Part shown: positions 18,679 through 27,916 of the stretch, piece by piece
Layout: each line of letters opens with the position of its first letter
Position numbering within the stretch: the first letter of the stretch is position 1
Origin: Bizionia myxarmorum
GTDB lineage: Bacteria; Bacteroidota; Bacteroidia; Flavobacteriales; Flavobacteriaceae
Direction of reading: 5' to 3'
Assembly: GCF_008086205.1 (NCBI RefSeq)
Contig: NZ_VSKK01000003.1
Location: 310,001-374,000 of the forward strand
Length of the DNA: 64,000 nucleotides
Notes under the pieces: model-generated
The model's input: only the letters and a program-made list of their open reading frames with translations
Told to the model about the DNA's origin: nothing
Database searches by the model: none
Program-made: the position numbers and the translations under genes

Positions 18679-19878
18679 ATGGCATTTAAACCAGCAAACA
18701 ATATACAGGATTTACAATATTTCGGTGAATTTGGCGGTGTTAACCCATCTATCTCGGACTCATCAACTTACACATTTCTATCAGCTAAAACCATGTTTGA
18801 TACCTTTGAAGGTAATGCGGACGGTTGTTATTTGTATTCCAGACACTCCACACCTTCTAACTTATATTTAGGTGAAGCTCTAGCCGCTATGGAAGGTACA
18901 GAAACGGCAAGCGTAACGGCATCAGGAATGGGCGCCATTACCCCTGTTATTATGCAGCTTTGTGGTGCTGGAGATCATGTGGTTTCAAGTAGAACAATTT
19001 ATGGAGGAACTTATGCCTTTTTAAAGAATTTTGCGCCACGCTTTAATGTTAAAACAACATTTGTAGATATTACAAAACTAGACGTTGTTGAAGCTGCCAT
19101 AACGCCTAATACTAAAATTTTGTATTGTGAGTCTGTTAGTAATCCGCTTTTAGAAGTTGCTGATATTTCTGAACTTTCAAAATTAGCCAAAAAGCATAAT
19201 TTACAATTAGTTGTTGATAATACTTTTTCTCCATTATCAGTTTCGCCAGTTCAATTAGGTGCTGATATTGTTATTCACAGTTTAACCAAATTCATTAACG
19301 GGTCTAGTGATACAGTTGGTGGCGTGGTTTGTGGATCTCAAGAATTTATTGATAGTTTGCGTAATGTAAATGATGGTGCTTGCATGTTATTAGGTTCTAC
19401 AATGGACAGTTTAAGAGCGGCTTCCATTTTAAAAAACCTACGCACCTTACATATTAGAATGCAGCAACACAGTTTAAACGCCACGTATTTAGCCGAAAAA
19501 TTTGAAGCTGATGGTTTAAAAACTGTGTATCCTGGTTTGGCCTCGCATCCATCACACGATTTATTTAAATCTATGATGAATGAAAAATATGGTTTTGGTG
19601 GCATGTTAACTATTGATGTAGGCTCATTAGAAAACGCCAACGCGCTTATGGAATTAATGCAAGAGAAAAATTTAGGTTACTTAGCCGTAAGTTTAGGATT
19701 CTATAAAACCCTATTTTCAGCTCCAGGAAGCTCAACCTCCTCTGAAATACCAGAAGATGAACAAAAAGAAATGGGATTAAGTAATGGCTTAATTCGTTTT
19801 TCTATTGGTTTAGATGCTGATATTGAACGCACTTATAAAACTATGCGTGCGTGCATGGAATCTTTAGATATTCTATAA
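18679..19878 (+). CDS. Cys/Met-metabolism PLP-dependent enzyme (methionine gamma-lyase-like)
   Basis: A 399-aa fold-type I PLP enzyme of the cystathionine gamma-synthase/methionine gamma-lyase family. Lys204 in HSLTKFINGSSD is the PLP Schiff-base lysine, and D180 in VVDNTFSP pairs with the pyridine nitrogen. SRHSTPSNLYL and ASGMGAI are cofactor-binding motifs, and the C-terminal LIRFSIGLD binds the substrate carboxylate. The exact reaction (gamma-lyase or gamma-synthase) cannot be settled by eye. The monocistronic context with a divergent Lrp regulator favours a catabolic role in amino-acid degradation. A terminator follows 25 bp after the stop. Confidence 0.82.
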   Translation: MAFKPANNIQDLQYFGEFGGVNPSISDSSTYTFLSAKTMFDTFEGNADGCYLYSRHSTPSNLYLGEALAAMEGTETASVTASGMGAITPVIMQLCGAGDHVVSSRTIYGGTYAFLKNFAPRFNVKTTFVDITKLDVVEAAITPNTKILYCESVSNPLLEVADISELSKLAKKHNLQLVVDNTFSPLSVSPVQLGADIVIHSLTKFINGSSDTVGGVVCGSQEFIDSLRNVNDGACMLLGSTMDSLRAASILKNLRTLHIRMQQHSLNATYLAEKFEADGLKTVYPGLASHPSHDLFKSMMNEKYGFGGMLTIDVGSLENANALMELMQEKNLGYLAVSLGFYKTLFSAPGSSTSSEIPEDEQKEMGLSNGLIRFSIGLDADIERTYKTMRACMESLDIL

Positions 19879-19902
19879 ATAGGATATTTTAAATTATAGA
19901 CT

Positions 19903-19934
19903 AAAAGGAGTTCATTATTATGAGCTCCTTTTTT
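19903..19934 (+). terminator. Terminator after the Cys/Met PLP enzyme
   Basis: GGAGTTCA (19907-19914) pairs with TGAGCTCC (19921-19928) with one G-T pair and a 6-base loop. It is followed by T6. Confidence 0.85.
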
Positions 19935-20033
19935 ATTTGAGGTATTATCATATTTTTATTTGCGACTTGACTTTAGTATTTGCATACTTTATCCGAAAAT
20001 CGTAACATTACAATCCGAATTAAATAAACACCC

Positions 20034-21509
20034 ATGAAGCAGGACGATAATAATCTATCTAACATTGAAATTGAAGACCAAACGATCATTGACAATAAAG
20101 AGTTAAGTATTTGGGAAGCTTTAATTCCCGTGGTTTTATTAATGCTTATGCTAGCTTACAATATCTTTCTTGCGGATGGTGAAGCTTTAGGAGAATATTC
20201 CAATCAGTTTATATTATTATTAGGCGGTGGTGTTGCCGCAGTGGTAGGATTTTTCAATAAAGTAGGCTTCAAGGCCATGCTTAAAGAAGTTTGGGAAAAT
20301 TTACGCAGTGTTTTTGTGCCTATTATGATTTTGTTTTTAGTTGGTGCTTTAGCAGGAACTTGGCTTATTAGCGGCGTAATTCCGGCTATGGTTTATTACG
20401 GTCTTCAAGTTTTAAGTCCTGGAATATTTTTGCCAGCATCTGTTGTAATTTGTGCTGTTATTTCCATTGCAACTGGTAGTTCATGGACAACTTCTGCTAC
20501 CGTTGGTATTGCTTTAATAGGTATTGGAACTGCTTTAGGGATTCCTACAGGTATGATTGCTGGTGCTGCCATTTCTGGAGCCTATTTTGGAGATAAAATG
20601 TCGCCTTTAAGTGATACTACAAATTTAGCGCCTGCTATGGCAGGGACGGATTTATTTACACACATTCGTTATATGGCGTTAACAACTGTGCCAACCATTA
20701 TAATTACACTTATTGCTTTTACAATCATGAGTATGTCCATTGATACAACCGGTAACGCTGATTTAACAAGCCTTTTAGTGAGTATTGATAAAACCTTCCA
20801 AATTACACCATTGCTATTTATAGTGCCTTTAGTAGTTATTGTACTCATTTTATTAAAAACAAAACCACTTATAGCCTTAGGTGTTGGTGTTTTATTAGCT
20901 GCTGTTTTTGCTTTTATATTTCAACCAGCCATTTTAGATAGTTTGGGTGACACCAAGTTGGGCGCTACTTTCCATGCTATTTTAACAGATACGCAAATTA
21001 TAACGGATAATGAAAAGCTTAACGACTTGTTTGCTGCTGGCGGTATGAAAGGGATGATCTGGACGATATTACTTATATGTTGTGCTATGTTTTTTGGTGG
21101 CATCATGGATGCCATTGGCGCTTTAGCTAGAATAACGAAAGTATTATTATCTTTTGCAACCACTGTTTTCGGACTATTTGCCAGTACGGTTATTAGCTGT
21201 TTAGGATTAAATACCATTGCAAGCGATCAATATTTAGCCATTGTAATTCCAGGTAAAATGTTTAAGAAAGCCTATCAAGATAAAGGATTAGCACCTGAAA
21301 ACTTGAGTAGAACGCTTGAAGATTCGGGTACAGTAACTTCAGTTTTAATTCCTTGGAATACCTGTGGTGCCTACCAAAGTAGTGTTCTAGGTGTTTCGGT
21401 AGCAGATTATTTTGTGTTTGCAATATTCAACTGGTTAAGTCCATTTATGACATTATTGTTCGCTGCTTTAAACATAAAAATCAAGCAATTAGCAGTTAAA
21501 TCGATATAA
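20034..21509 (+). CDS. nhaC: Na+/H+ antiporter NhaC family
   Basis: A 491-aa polytopic membrane protein with about 11-12 hydrophobic segments and a hydrophilic N-terminal tail of about 25 residues. The conserved NhaC-type core is visible in TGSSWTTSATVGIALIGIG and ISGAYFGDKMSPLSDTTNLAPAMAGTDLFTHIRYM. The C-terminal half has LEDSGTVTSVLIPWNTCGAYQ. Family members exchange Na+ for H+, some of them malate or lactate instead. A sodium role fits a marine flavobacterium (inference). It appears monocistronic. Confidence 0.85.
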   Translation: MKQDDNNLSNIEIEDQTIIDNKELSIWEALIPVVLLMLMLAYNIFLADGEALGEYSNQFILLLGGGVAAVVGFFNKVGFKAMLKEVWENLRSVFVPIMILFLVGALAGTWLISGVIPAMVYYGLQVLSPGIFLPASVVICAVISIATGSSWTTSATVGIALIGIGTALGIPTGMIAGAAISGAYFGDKMSPLSDTTNLAPAMAGTDLFTHIRYMALTTVPTIIITLIAFTIMSMSIDTTGNADLTSLLVSIDKTFQITPLLFIVPLVVIVLILLKTKPLIALGVGVLLAAVFAFIFQPAILDSLGDTKLGATFHAILTDTQIITDNEKLNDLFAAGGMKGMIWTILLICCAMFFGGIMDAIGALARITKVLLSFATTVFGLFASTVISCLGLNTIASDQYLAIVIPGKMFKKAYQDKGLAPENLSRTLEDSGTVTSVLIPWNTCGAYQSSVLGVSVADYFVFAIFNWLSPFMTLLFAALNIKIKQLAVKSI

Positions 21510-21599
21510 ACTATCGTAATATAAGTTTACTATAAGTTTAAACTATACTTCAATAAAGATTTAAAATTTCATTTATAAGTTTTACCTACATCTTGTGCC

Positions 21600-21607
21600 T
21601 ACCTTTG
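21600..21607 (+). promoter_or_regulatory. Putative -7 hexamer for the peroxiredoxin gene
   Basis: TACCTTTG matches TAnnTTTG and lies 36 bp before the ATG at 21644. No clear -33 TTTG is seen. Confidence 0.5.
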
Positions 21608-21643
21608 TATTAAGAAAATTACTAATACTTAAAATATAAAAAC

Positions 21644-22282
21644 ATGGCCATAGTAGGAAAGAAATTCCCAAATTTAAACGTAGACGCAATGAATGACATG
21701 GGCGACACTTTTAAAGTGAACGTTCTTGAAGAAGCGATTAATAATAAGAAAAAAGTAGTATTATTTTGGTACCCAAAAGATTTTACTTTTGTGTGTCCAA
21801 CTGAATTGCATGCATTTCAAGCAGCAATGAAAGAATTCGAAAAACGTAATACCATCGTTATCGGAGCTTCTTGTGATACGCCTGAAGTACACTTTGCTTG
21901 GTTAAATACACCAAAAGACAATGGCGGAATTGAAGGCGTTACCTATCCAATATTAGCAGATACAAACAGAAATTTATCTTCTACATTAGGAATTTTAGAT
22001 ATTATTAATGAGCAGTATAATGAAGAAACTGGCGTTGTAACTGTAGAAGGTGATAACGTAACATACAGAGCTACTTATTTAATTGATGAAGAAGGAACGG
22101 TTTTCCATGAAGGTATTAACCATATGCCAGTTGGTAGAAACGTAAATGAATTTTTACGTTTAATTGATGCGTATACTCACGTTCAAAAAAATGGTGAAGT
22201 TTGTCCAGCAAACTGGGAAGAAGGAAAAGACGCTATGCAAGCTAACGCGAAAGGAACTGCTGCATATTTAGCATCTCACTAA
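21644..22282 (+). CDS. 2-Cys peroxiredoxin (AhpC/Prx1 type)
   Basis: A 212-aa thiol peroxidase that reduces H2O2 and organic hydroperoxides. The peroxidatic Cys lies in FTFVCPTELHAF (about residue 50) and the resolving Cys in the C-terminal VCPANW, so this is a typical 2-Cys enzyme. There is no signal peptide, so it is cytoplasmic. The gene is followed by its own terminator and then by a thioredoxin-like gene that could supply electrons. No ahpF is adjacent. Confidence 0.93.
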   Translation: MAIVGKKFPNLNVDAMNDMGDTFKVNVLEEAINNKKKVVLFWYPKDFTFVCPTELHAFQAAMKEFEKRNTIVIGASCDTPEVHFAWLNTPKDNGGIEGVTYPILADTNRNLSSTLGILDIINEQYNEETGVVTVEGDNVTYRATYLIDEEGTVFHEGINHMPVGRNVNEFLRLIDAYTHVQKNGEVCPANWEEGKDAMQANAKGTAAYLASH

Positions 22283-22339
22283 TCACAATTCTTCCACTTA
22301 AAAGAAAATATTTTCAATACAAAAATAATGATCTAGTAG

Positions 22340-22372
22340 AAGTCCTTCCTTTTTAGGAAGGGCTTTCTTTAG
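22340..22372 (+). terminator. Terminator after the peroxiredoxin gene
   Basis: AAGTCCTTCCT (22340-22350) pairs with AGGAAGGGCTT (22355-22365) with one mismatch. A short T-rich tail follows. Read-through into the thioredoxin gene 24 bp beyond is possible. Confidence 0.75.
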
Positions 22373-22388
22373 ACTAAAATTTATAAAC

Positions 22389-22697
22389 ATGGTACAGGAA
22401 TTAGAACAAGATAATTTACAAGATATCATTAACAATAATGATACAGTAGTGGTACAATATTCAGCAACTTGGTGTGGTAATTGTCGCATTATGAAGCCGA
22501 AATTCAAAAAATTGGCAACAGAGCACGAAGGTGTAACTTTTGTGATTGCGGATGCCGAGAAATTTCCAGAAAGTAGAAAATTAGCAACAGTTGATAATTT
22601 ACCAACTTTTGCGACTTTCAAAAATGGTGAATTTGTTGGACAAGAGCAAACCAATAAATTTGATGTTTTAAAAGAACTTGTTGATACCGTAATCTAG
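22389..22697 (+). CDS. Thioredoxin-family protein
   Basis: A 102-aa single-domain thioredoxin fold. The redox motif is CGNC, inside SATWCGNCRIMKP at about residues 25-37, and the cis-proline is in VDNLPTFATF. CGNC differs from the CGPC of housekeeping thioredoxin, so the redox potential or partners may differ. It has no signal peptide. Its position behind a 2-Cys peroxiredoxin suggests a peroxide-reduction partner (inference). The stop is 5 bp before the start of the next small gene, so the two form an operon. Confidence 0.87.
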   Translation: MVQELEQDNLQDIINNNDTVVVQYSATWCGNCRIMKPKFKKLATEHEGVTFVIADAEKFPESRKLATVDNLPTFATFKNGEFVGQEQTNKFDVLKELVDTVI

Positions 22698-22702
22698 AAC
22701 TT

Positions 22703-22960
22703 ATGAAACTACCTGTAATTAAACATTTGACGCAATTTATTGAAGACAATGACGAAGATTTTGTATTAGAAACCATTGAAACTTTAGAATCATTAACGGA
22801 AGTATCGTCTTTAAAAGATGAAGAGCTAGATGTCATTGGCGAACTTATCTCTAATATGTATGGTGCTATTGAAGTAACAAAAATGATGAAAGAAGGCACG
22901 CCGCAAAAAGAAGCTTTAAATAGTTTTATGAAACGTGTTCTTGGATCTATTGACAAGTAA
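22703..22960 (+). CDS. Small acidic conserved flavobacterial protein (DUF6952-like)
   Basis: An 85-aa acidic, all-helical protein without cysteines, signal peptide or membrane segment. The sequence ETIETLESLTEV, then DEELDVIGELISNMYGAIEV, resembles a small family conserved in flavobacteria and known to me as DUF6952; that number is recalled, not checked. It starts 5 bp after the thioredoxin-like gene and ends at a strong shared terminator. It is therefore co-transcribed and may act with the thioredoxin/peroxiredoxin pair (inference). No biochemical function can be stated. Confidence 0.75.
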   Translation: MKLPVIKHLTQFIEDNDEDFVLETIETLESLTEVSSLKDEELDVIGELISNMYGAIEVTKMMKEGTPQKEALNSFMKRVLGSIDK

Positions 22961-22981
22961 TCTTATTGATGTATAAAATAT

Positions 22982-23016
22982 AAAAAGCCTCTAAAATTAA
23001 TTTTTAGAGGCTTTTT
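22982..23016. terminator. Bidirectional terminator between convergent genes
   Basis: AAAAAGCCTCTAAAA (22982-22996) pairs with TTTTAGAGGCTTTTT (23002-23016) over 15 bp with a short loop. The A/T tails serve both the plus-strand thioredoxin operon and the minus-strand fasciclin gene. Confidence 0.9.
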
Positions 23017-23049
23017 ACAATTCAAATAAAAGTATAGACTAATATATCT

Positions 23050-23628
23050 TTATGATTTTGGTAATAATACCGCATCAATGACATGAATAACACCGTTAGA
23101 CTGGTTCACATCAGCAATAGTTACTTGAGCTGAATTGCCATTTTCATCTTTAACATACACATGTTTTCCTTTCATCCAAGCGGTTAAAGTGCCACCACTT
23201 AAAGTTTTAATTTCTGCTGTACCATTTCCTTTTTTAATAGCTTTCATAATATCTTCAGCACTCCAGTTTCCAGAAGCCACATGATATTTTAAAATAGATT
23301 GTAACATCATTTTATTTTCAGGCATTAATAAAGTATCAACAGTTCCTGCAGGTAATTTACTAAAAGCGCTATTTGTTGGAGCAAAAACGGTAAAAGGACC
23401 TTCACTAGATAAAGCATCTACTAAATCAGCAGCTTTAACTGCCGCTACTAATGTGGTATGATCTTTAGAGTTGACAGCATTTTCAATAATGTTTTTTGTA
23501 GAATACATTTCAGCACCACCAACCATTTTAGTTTCTTGCTTCATCATTTTACTTTGTGCAGACATAGACATGGATAAAACCATAGTAAATACAAATGTTG
23601 CAACGGTTACTAATTTCAAATTTTTCAT
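23050..23628 (-). CDS. Fasciclin (FAS1) domain secreted protein, copy 1
   Basis: A 192-aa exported protein with signal peptide MKNLKLVTV...MSAQS (cut near residue 24) and one FAS1 domain. The two FAS1 hallmark blocks are present: GPFTVFAPTNSAFSKLP near residue 80 and NGVIHVIDAVLLP at the end, with the YHVASG segment between. FAS1 domains mediate cell-surface or matrix adhesion. It has an extra 20 residues (SKMMKQETKMVGGAEMY) after the signal that its neighbour lacks. The next gene upstream is a close paralogue with its own terminator, so the two are probably transcribed separately. Confidence 0.88.
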   Translation of the reverse strand: MKNLKLVTVATFVFTMVLSMSMSAQSKMMKQETKMVGGAEMYSTKNIIENAVNSKDHTTLVAAVKAADLVDALSSEGPFTVFAPTNSAFSKLPAGTVDTLLMPENKMMLQSILKYHVASGNWSAEDIMKAIKKGNGTAEIKTLSGGTLTAWMKGKHVYVKDENGNSAQVTIADVNQSNGVIHVIDAVLLPKS

Positions 23629-23749
23629 TTTATTAATTTTTATGTTATTAATTTGTTTATACCCTACTAACGTAATTATTTGAAAGTCGGTTTTTATTTT
23701 TCAAAAGAAATATTAATAGTCCCTCTATTTATTAGGAAAAAGCGGACAT

Positions 23750-23782
23750 AAAAAAGTCACTTTATTTACAAAGTGACTTTTA
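23750..23782 (-). terminator. Terminator after fasciclin copy 2
   Basis: AAAAGTCACTTT (23752-23763) pairs with AAAGTGACTTTT (23770-23781) over 12 bp. A T-run follows on the minus strand. Confidence 0.85.
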
Positions 23783-23805
23783 ATGCTATCAATTAGGGGG
23801 AATTC

Positions 23806-24327
23806 TTATTTTGGTAATAAAACAGAATCAATAACATGAATAACACCGTTTGATGTTTTCATATCTGTTGCTTCAATTTTAGACCAATTCTTGTTTTCGT
23901 CTACTAAATATACCGCACCATCTTTCATTTGTGCAGTTAATTTGTTTCCGCTTACAGTTTCAATCATTGCTTTACCATTAGATTTTTTAATCATGGCTAC
24001 AACATCACTTGCCATAACAGACCCTGCAACAACGTGATATTTTAAAACTGTTTGTAAAGTTTCTTTACTTTCTGGCTTCAATAAACCTTCAACTGTACCT
24101 TCTGGTAATTTTGCAAAGGCACTATTAGTTGGTGCAAAAACCGTGAAAGGTCCTTTACTAGATAATACATCTACCAAATCGGCAGCTTTAACAGCAGCCA
24201 CTAGCGTAGTAAAATCTTCAGATGACATAGCTGTTTCAACTATGCTTTTATCTTGAGCTTTAACGTTCCAAGATAAAAGCATCATTAAACTTACTACTAC
24301 GGACTTAATTACATTTTTCTTTTTCAT
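23806..24327 (-). CDS. Fasciclin (FAS1) domain secreted protein, copy 2
   Basis: A 173-aa exported protein with signal peptide MKKKNVIKSVVVSLMMLLSW and one FAS1 domain. It shares with copy 1 the stretches TTLVAAVKAADLVD, GPFTVFAPTNSAFAKLPEGT and SNGVIHVID, so the pair arose by tandem duplication. The rest has diverged, which suggests an old duplication. Each copy has its own leader and terminator. The role is probably adhesion or surface organisation; nothing in the neighbourhood narrows this. A TATATTTG hexamer lies 30 bp upstream. Confidence 0.88.
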   Translation of the reverse strand: MKKKNVIKSVVVSLMMLLSWNVKAQDKSIVETAMSSEDFTTLVAAVKAADLVDVLSSKGPFTVFAPTNSAFAKLPEGTVEGLLKPESKETLQTVLKYHVVAGSVMASDVVAMIKKSNGKAMIETVSGNKLTAQMKDGAVYLVDENKNWSKIEATDMKTSNGVIHVIDSVLLPK

Positions 24328-24356
24328 AACATTTCTATTTTTGTGATTTTGTTTAA

Positions 24357-24364
24357 CAAATATA
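24357..24364 (-). promoter_or_regulatory. Putative -7 hexamer for fasciclin copy 2
   Basis: Read on the minus strand this is TATATTTG (TAnnTTTG), 30 bp before the ATG. The -33 element is not convincing. Confidence 0.45.
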
Positions 24365-24481
24365 CAATTAAGTTAAACAAAGTAAATTCCTTTTACCAAA
24401 ACTTTAACGTAATTAAATCTGGGGACATCTTACTATTTTGGTCTATATTTAGTATTTTTAAGTTCACAAAAAAATAATATT

Positions 24482-24988
24482 ATGGCAACAGTAACTTTTC
24501 ATGGAGACAACATACAAACCTCGGGAACACTCCCGAAAACAGGAACAAAGGCTCCAGATTTTAAATTAACAGATACCAAACTAGGCTCTAAATCATTAAG
24601 TGATTATTCAGATAAAAAAGTGGTCTTAAATATATTTCCAAGTATTGATACAGGTGTTTGTGCTGCTTCCGTTAGAAAATTTAATGAAGAAGCTAATAAG
24701 TTAGAGAATACGACTGTTTTATGTATTTCTCGCGACTTACCTTTTGCTTTAAATCGCTTTTGCGCTGCAGAAGGTTTGGAAAATGTGGTGTCACTTTCAG
24801 ATTTTAAAGATGGAAATTTCGGAAAAACCTATGGTGTAGATTTCACTAATGGCCCTTTACAATCACTACTTTCTAGAAGTGTAGTTGTGGTAAACCAAAA
24901 AGGTGATGTAGTTTATACGGAACAAGTTGCAGAAACGGGAGATGAACCAAATTATAAAGCAGCTTTGAAGGCTTTAATGGATGCATAA
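24482..24988 (+). CDS. tpx: Thiol peroxidase (Tpx, atypical 2-Cys peroxiredoxin)
   Basis: A 168-aa Tpx. The peroxidatic Cys is in PSIDTGVCAASVRKFN (about residue 60) and the resolving Cys in NRFCAAEG (about residue 94), the spacing of atypical 2-Cys Tpx. It begins with the Tpx-specific MATVTFHGDNIQTSG hairpin. It removes H2O2 and lipid hydroperoxides using thioredoxin. Its last codons overlap the dgkA start by 8 bp, so it heads the conserved flavobacterial run tpx-dgkA-ftsK. Confidence 0.95.
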   Translation: MATVTFHGDNIQTSGTLPKTGTKAPDFKLTDTKLGSKSLSDYSDKKVVLNIFPSIDTGVCAASVRKFNEEANKLENTTVLCISRDLPFALNRFCAAEGLENVVSLSDFKDGNFGKTYGVDFTNGPLQSLLSRSVVVVNQKGDVVYTEQVAETGDEPNYKAALKALMDA

Positions 24989-25349
24989 GAAAGAATCGTT
25001 TTTAATAAATCGATTAAAAAGTATTACATATGCTTTTAAAGGCGCTTTTATACTAGTCTCAACCGAGGCTAGTATAAAAGTGCAATTTTTTATTGGCATC
25101 CTGATGACGGTTGCTGGTTTCTGTTTTAATATTTCACCCACAGAATGGTTGCTCCAAATTGCGGCCATTGGATTAATAATGGCATTAGAAGGCGTAAACA
25201 CTGCTATTGAAGAAATAGCAGATTTTGTGCACCCAAATTATCATGTGAAAATTGGACTGATAAAAGATATTTCTGCAGGAGCCGTTTTTATCTTCGCCAT
25301 TACGGCTATTATCATGGGTTGCATCATTTATATTCCCAAGGTTTTTTAA
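24981..25349 (+). CDS. dgkA: Diacylglycerol/undecaprenol kinase DgkA family
   Basis: A 122-aa integral membrane kinase with three hydrophobic segments. The family signatures are present: EASIKVQFFIGIL early on, and the catalytic EGVNTAIEEIADFVHPNYH (family form ExxNTAIExxxD). Members phosphorylate diacylglycerol or undecaprenol to recycle lipid carriers. The start overlaps tpx by 8 bp, implying translational coupling. The next gene, ftsK, has its own leader of 130 bp. Confidence 0.9.
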   Translation: MHKKESFLINRLKSITYAFKGAFILVSTEASIKVQFFIGILMTVAGFCFNISPTEWLLQIAAIGLIMALEGVNTAIEEIADFVHPNYHVKIGLIKDISAGAVFIFAITAIIMGCIIYIPKVF

Positions 25350-25384
25350 ATCCATTTAGCTTTAGGATAAACCCTAACTATTTG

Positions 25385-25392
25385 TATTTTTG
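25385..25392 (+). promoter_or_regulatory. ftsK: Putative -7 hexamer for ftsK
   Basis: TATTTTTG fits TAnnTTTG and lies 87 bp before the ftsK ATG. It would give an internal promoter within the tpx-ribB run. Confidence 0.4.
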
Positions 25393-25478
25393 TGGTAATC
25401 TGATATGTTAAAAACATACTATTTCAGATTCAATAATTAGTGATGAAATAATCTTTTCTGTTAGCACAGAAAACCTAT

Positions 25479-27869
25479 ATGGCCAAGAAGAAAACAAACA
25501 CAACAAAAACTACTAAACCTAAAGTAAAGGCGCCTCGTTTTAAACTATCAAATCAGCAAAAACTGGTTTTAGGTAGCTTTTTAATGATTGCCGGCGTACT
25601 TCTTTTTATTGCCTTTGTTTCTTACTTTTTTACAGGAAATAACGATCAAAGCACGCTTTCGGAATTTACCAATAAAGCTGTAGAATCAGATAATTGGTTA
25701 AATAAGTTGGGCGCTTGGGTAAGTGATTTCTTCATTTATCGCGGATTTGGTGTGGCATCTTTTATTTTTGCTGGACTAATTTTACTGTCTGGTGTATTTG
25801 TTCTTATTAACGGAAACAAGTCTAAACTCTTTAAACATTGGTTTTGGAGTGTTTTAATTATTATATGGATTTCAATTTTATTCGGATTCTTTTCTGAAAA
25901 ATGGAATGTTTTAGGTGGAACAATCGGTTTTGAAATGAATGCTTACCTACAAGTTTATTTAGGTAAAATTGGAACCGCGCTCCTACTCTTTTTCGGATTG
26001 ATCATTTATTTGGCCATTCGTTTTAGAATGACATTTGATACGTTTAAAAATATGTTTTCGGCTGTTAAAAAAGATATTAGCGATAATCTAAAAGACAGTA
26101 AAACAAATGATGATCTTATAGTTCCTTTGGATAACGACTTATCTGCAGAGGCCGAAGATATAAAATCCGCGTTTAGCTTAACCATTGAAGAAAGCAAACC
26201 AGAAGAGACCATTATTCCAGTTCAAAAGAAAGAAGAACTTAAACCTACTCCTAAAATAGTGGAACAGGATGAGGAACAGGATATGCAAATGGAAGTTGAA
26301 ACTGTAGCCGAAGAATTATCAGAAACTGATAATTTAGCTAATAAATTGGTGGAAGATTTTGGCCAGTTTGATCCTACTTTGGAATTAAAAAAGTACCAAT
26401 TTCCGTCTTTAGATTTACTTAAAAAATACGAATCAGAGGGCATCACTATCAACCAAGAAGAATTAGAAGAAAACAAAAACCGTATTGTTGATACTTTAAA
26501 TAACTACAAAATCGGAATTTCTAGTATTAAAGCAACCATTGGTCCAACGGTAACCTTGTATGAAATTATACCAGAAGCTGGTGTGCGTATTTCAAAAATT
26601 AAAAACTTGGAAGATGATATTGCTTTATCACTTTCTGCTTTAGGGATTCGAATTATAGCGCCTATTCCAGGAAAAGGAACTATTGGTATTGAAGTGCCGA
26701 ATAAAAATTCGACTATCGTTTCGATGCGCTCCGTTATTGCTTCTCAAAAATTTCAAAAATCAGAGATGTTTTTGCCTATTGCTTTAGGTAAAACTATTAG
26801 TAATGAAACCTATGTGGTAGATTTAGCTAAAATGCCACACTTATTAATGGCTGGTGCAACTGGTCAAGGAAAATCTGTAGGACTAAATGCTGTTTTAACA
26901 TCCTTACTTTATAAGAAACATCCAGCGGAAGTTAAGTTTGTATTAGTAGATCCGAAGAAAGTTGAATTAACGCTATTTAATAAAATTGAACGTCATTATC
27001 TCGCTAAATTACCAGATAGTGAAGAAGCGATAATTACAGATAACAAAAAGGTTATTAATACATTGAATTCTCTTTGTATAGAAATGGATAACCGTTATGA
27101 GTTATTAAAAAACGCTTTATGTAGAAATATTGCCGAATATAACGTGAAATTCAAAGCACGAAAACTAAACCCTAATGATGGGCATCAGTTTTTACCTTAT
27201 ATTGTATTAGTAGTTGATGAGTTTGCCGATTTAATTATGACGGCTGGTAAAGAAGTGGAGACACCTATTGCCCGTTTAGCACAATTAGCACGAGCCATTG
27301 GTATTCACTTAATTATTGCCACACAAAGACCTTCTGTAAACGTTATTACAGGTATTATTAAAGCGAATTTCCCGGCACGTATAGCCTTTCGTGTAACAAG
27401 TAAAATTGATTCACGGACTATTTTAGATGGTTCAGGTGCTGATCAGTTAATTGGTCGTGGAGATATGCTTTTCACTCAAGGTAACGAAATGATTCGGATT
27501 CAATGTGCTTTTGTAGACACGCCGGAAGTAGAAAGAATTACCGATTTTATCGGTTCACAAAAAGCATATCCAGACGCCTATTTACTTCCGGAGTATGTAG
27601 GGGAAGAAAGTGGCACAAGTCTTGATGTAGACATAAGCGACAGGGATGTTTTGTTTCGAGATGCTGCCGAAATCATCGTTACAGCACAACAAGGTTCCGC
27701 GTCATTATTACAACGTAAATTAAAATTAGGATACAATCGTGCTGGTCGTTTAATAGATCAGTTAGAAGCTGCTGGAATTGTTGGTGGATTTGAAGGTAGC
27801 AAAGCCCGACAGGTTTTAATGCCAGATTTAACGGCTTTAAATCAGCTGTTAGATAACGAAACATCTTAA
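25479..27869 (+). CDS. ftsK: FtsK/SpoIIIE DNA translocase
   Basis: A 796-aa division-septum DNA pump. A basic N-terminal tail is followed by four membrane segments (about residues 28-185) and a short acidic linker (about 215-290). Then come an alpha/beta domain and a RecA-like motor with Walker A GATGQGKS near residue 463 and Walker B VLVVDEFADLI. The C-terminal gamma winged helix (ASLLQRKLKLGYNRAGRLIDQLEAAGIVG) recognises chromosome-orienting sequences. It clears chromosome ends from the closing septum and aids XerCD dimer resolution. The length is normal for Bacteroidota. Confidence 0.95.
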   Translation: MAKKKTNTTKTTKPKVKAPRFKLSNQQKLVLGSFLMIAGVLLFIAFVSYFFTGNNDQSTLSEFTNKAVESDNWLNKLGAWVSDFFIYRGFGVASFIFAGLILLSGVFVLINGNKSKLFKHWFWSVLIIIWISILFGFFSEKWNVLGGTIGFEMNAYLQVYLGKIGTALLLFFGLIIYLAIRFRMTFDTFKNMFSAVKKDISDNLKDSKTNDDLIVPLDNDLSAEAEDIKSAFSLTIEESKPEETIIPVQKKEELKPTPKIVEQDEEQDMQMEVETVAEELSETDNLANKLVEDFGQFDPTLELKKYQFPSLDLLKKYESEGITINQEELEENKNRIVDTLNNYKIGISSIKATIGPTVTLYEIIPEAGVRISKIKNLEDDIALSLSALGIRIIAPIPGKGTIGIEVPNKNSTIVSMRSVIASQKFQKSEMFLPIALGKTISNETYVVDLAKMPHLLMAGATGQGKSVGLNAVLTSLLYKKHPAEVKFVLVDPKKVELTLFNKIERHYLAKLPDSEEAIITDNKKVINTLNSLCIEMDNRYELLKNALCRNIAEYNVKFKARKLNPNDGHQFLPYIVLVVDEFADLIMTAGKEVETPIARLAQLARAIGIHLIIATQRPSVNVITGIIKANFPARIAFRVTSKIDSRTILDGSGADQLIGRGDMLFTQGNEMIRIQCAFVDTPEVERITDFIGSQKAYPDAYLLPEYVGEESGTSLDVDISDRDVLFRDAAEIIVTAQQGSASLLQRKLKLGYNRAGRLIDQLEAAGIVGGFEGSKARQVLMPDLTALNQLLDNETS

Positions 27870-27916
27870 TTAAAAATAAATCACCTCATTAAGAGGCAAA
27901 GAATAAACATAAAGTA

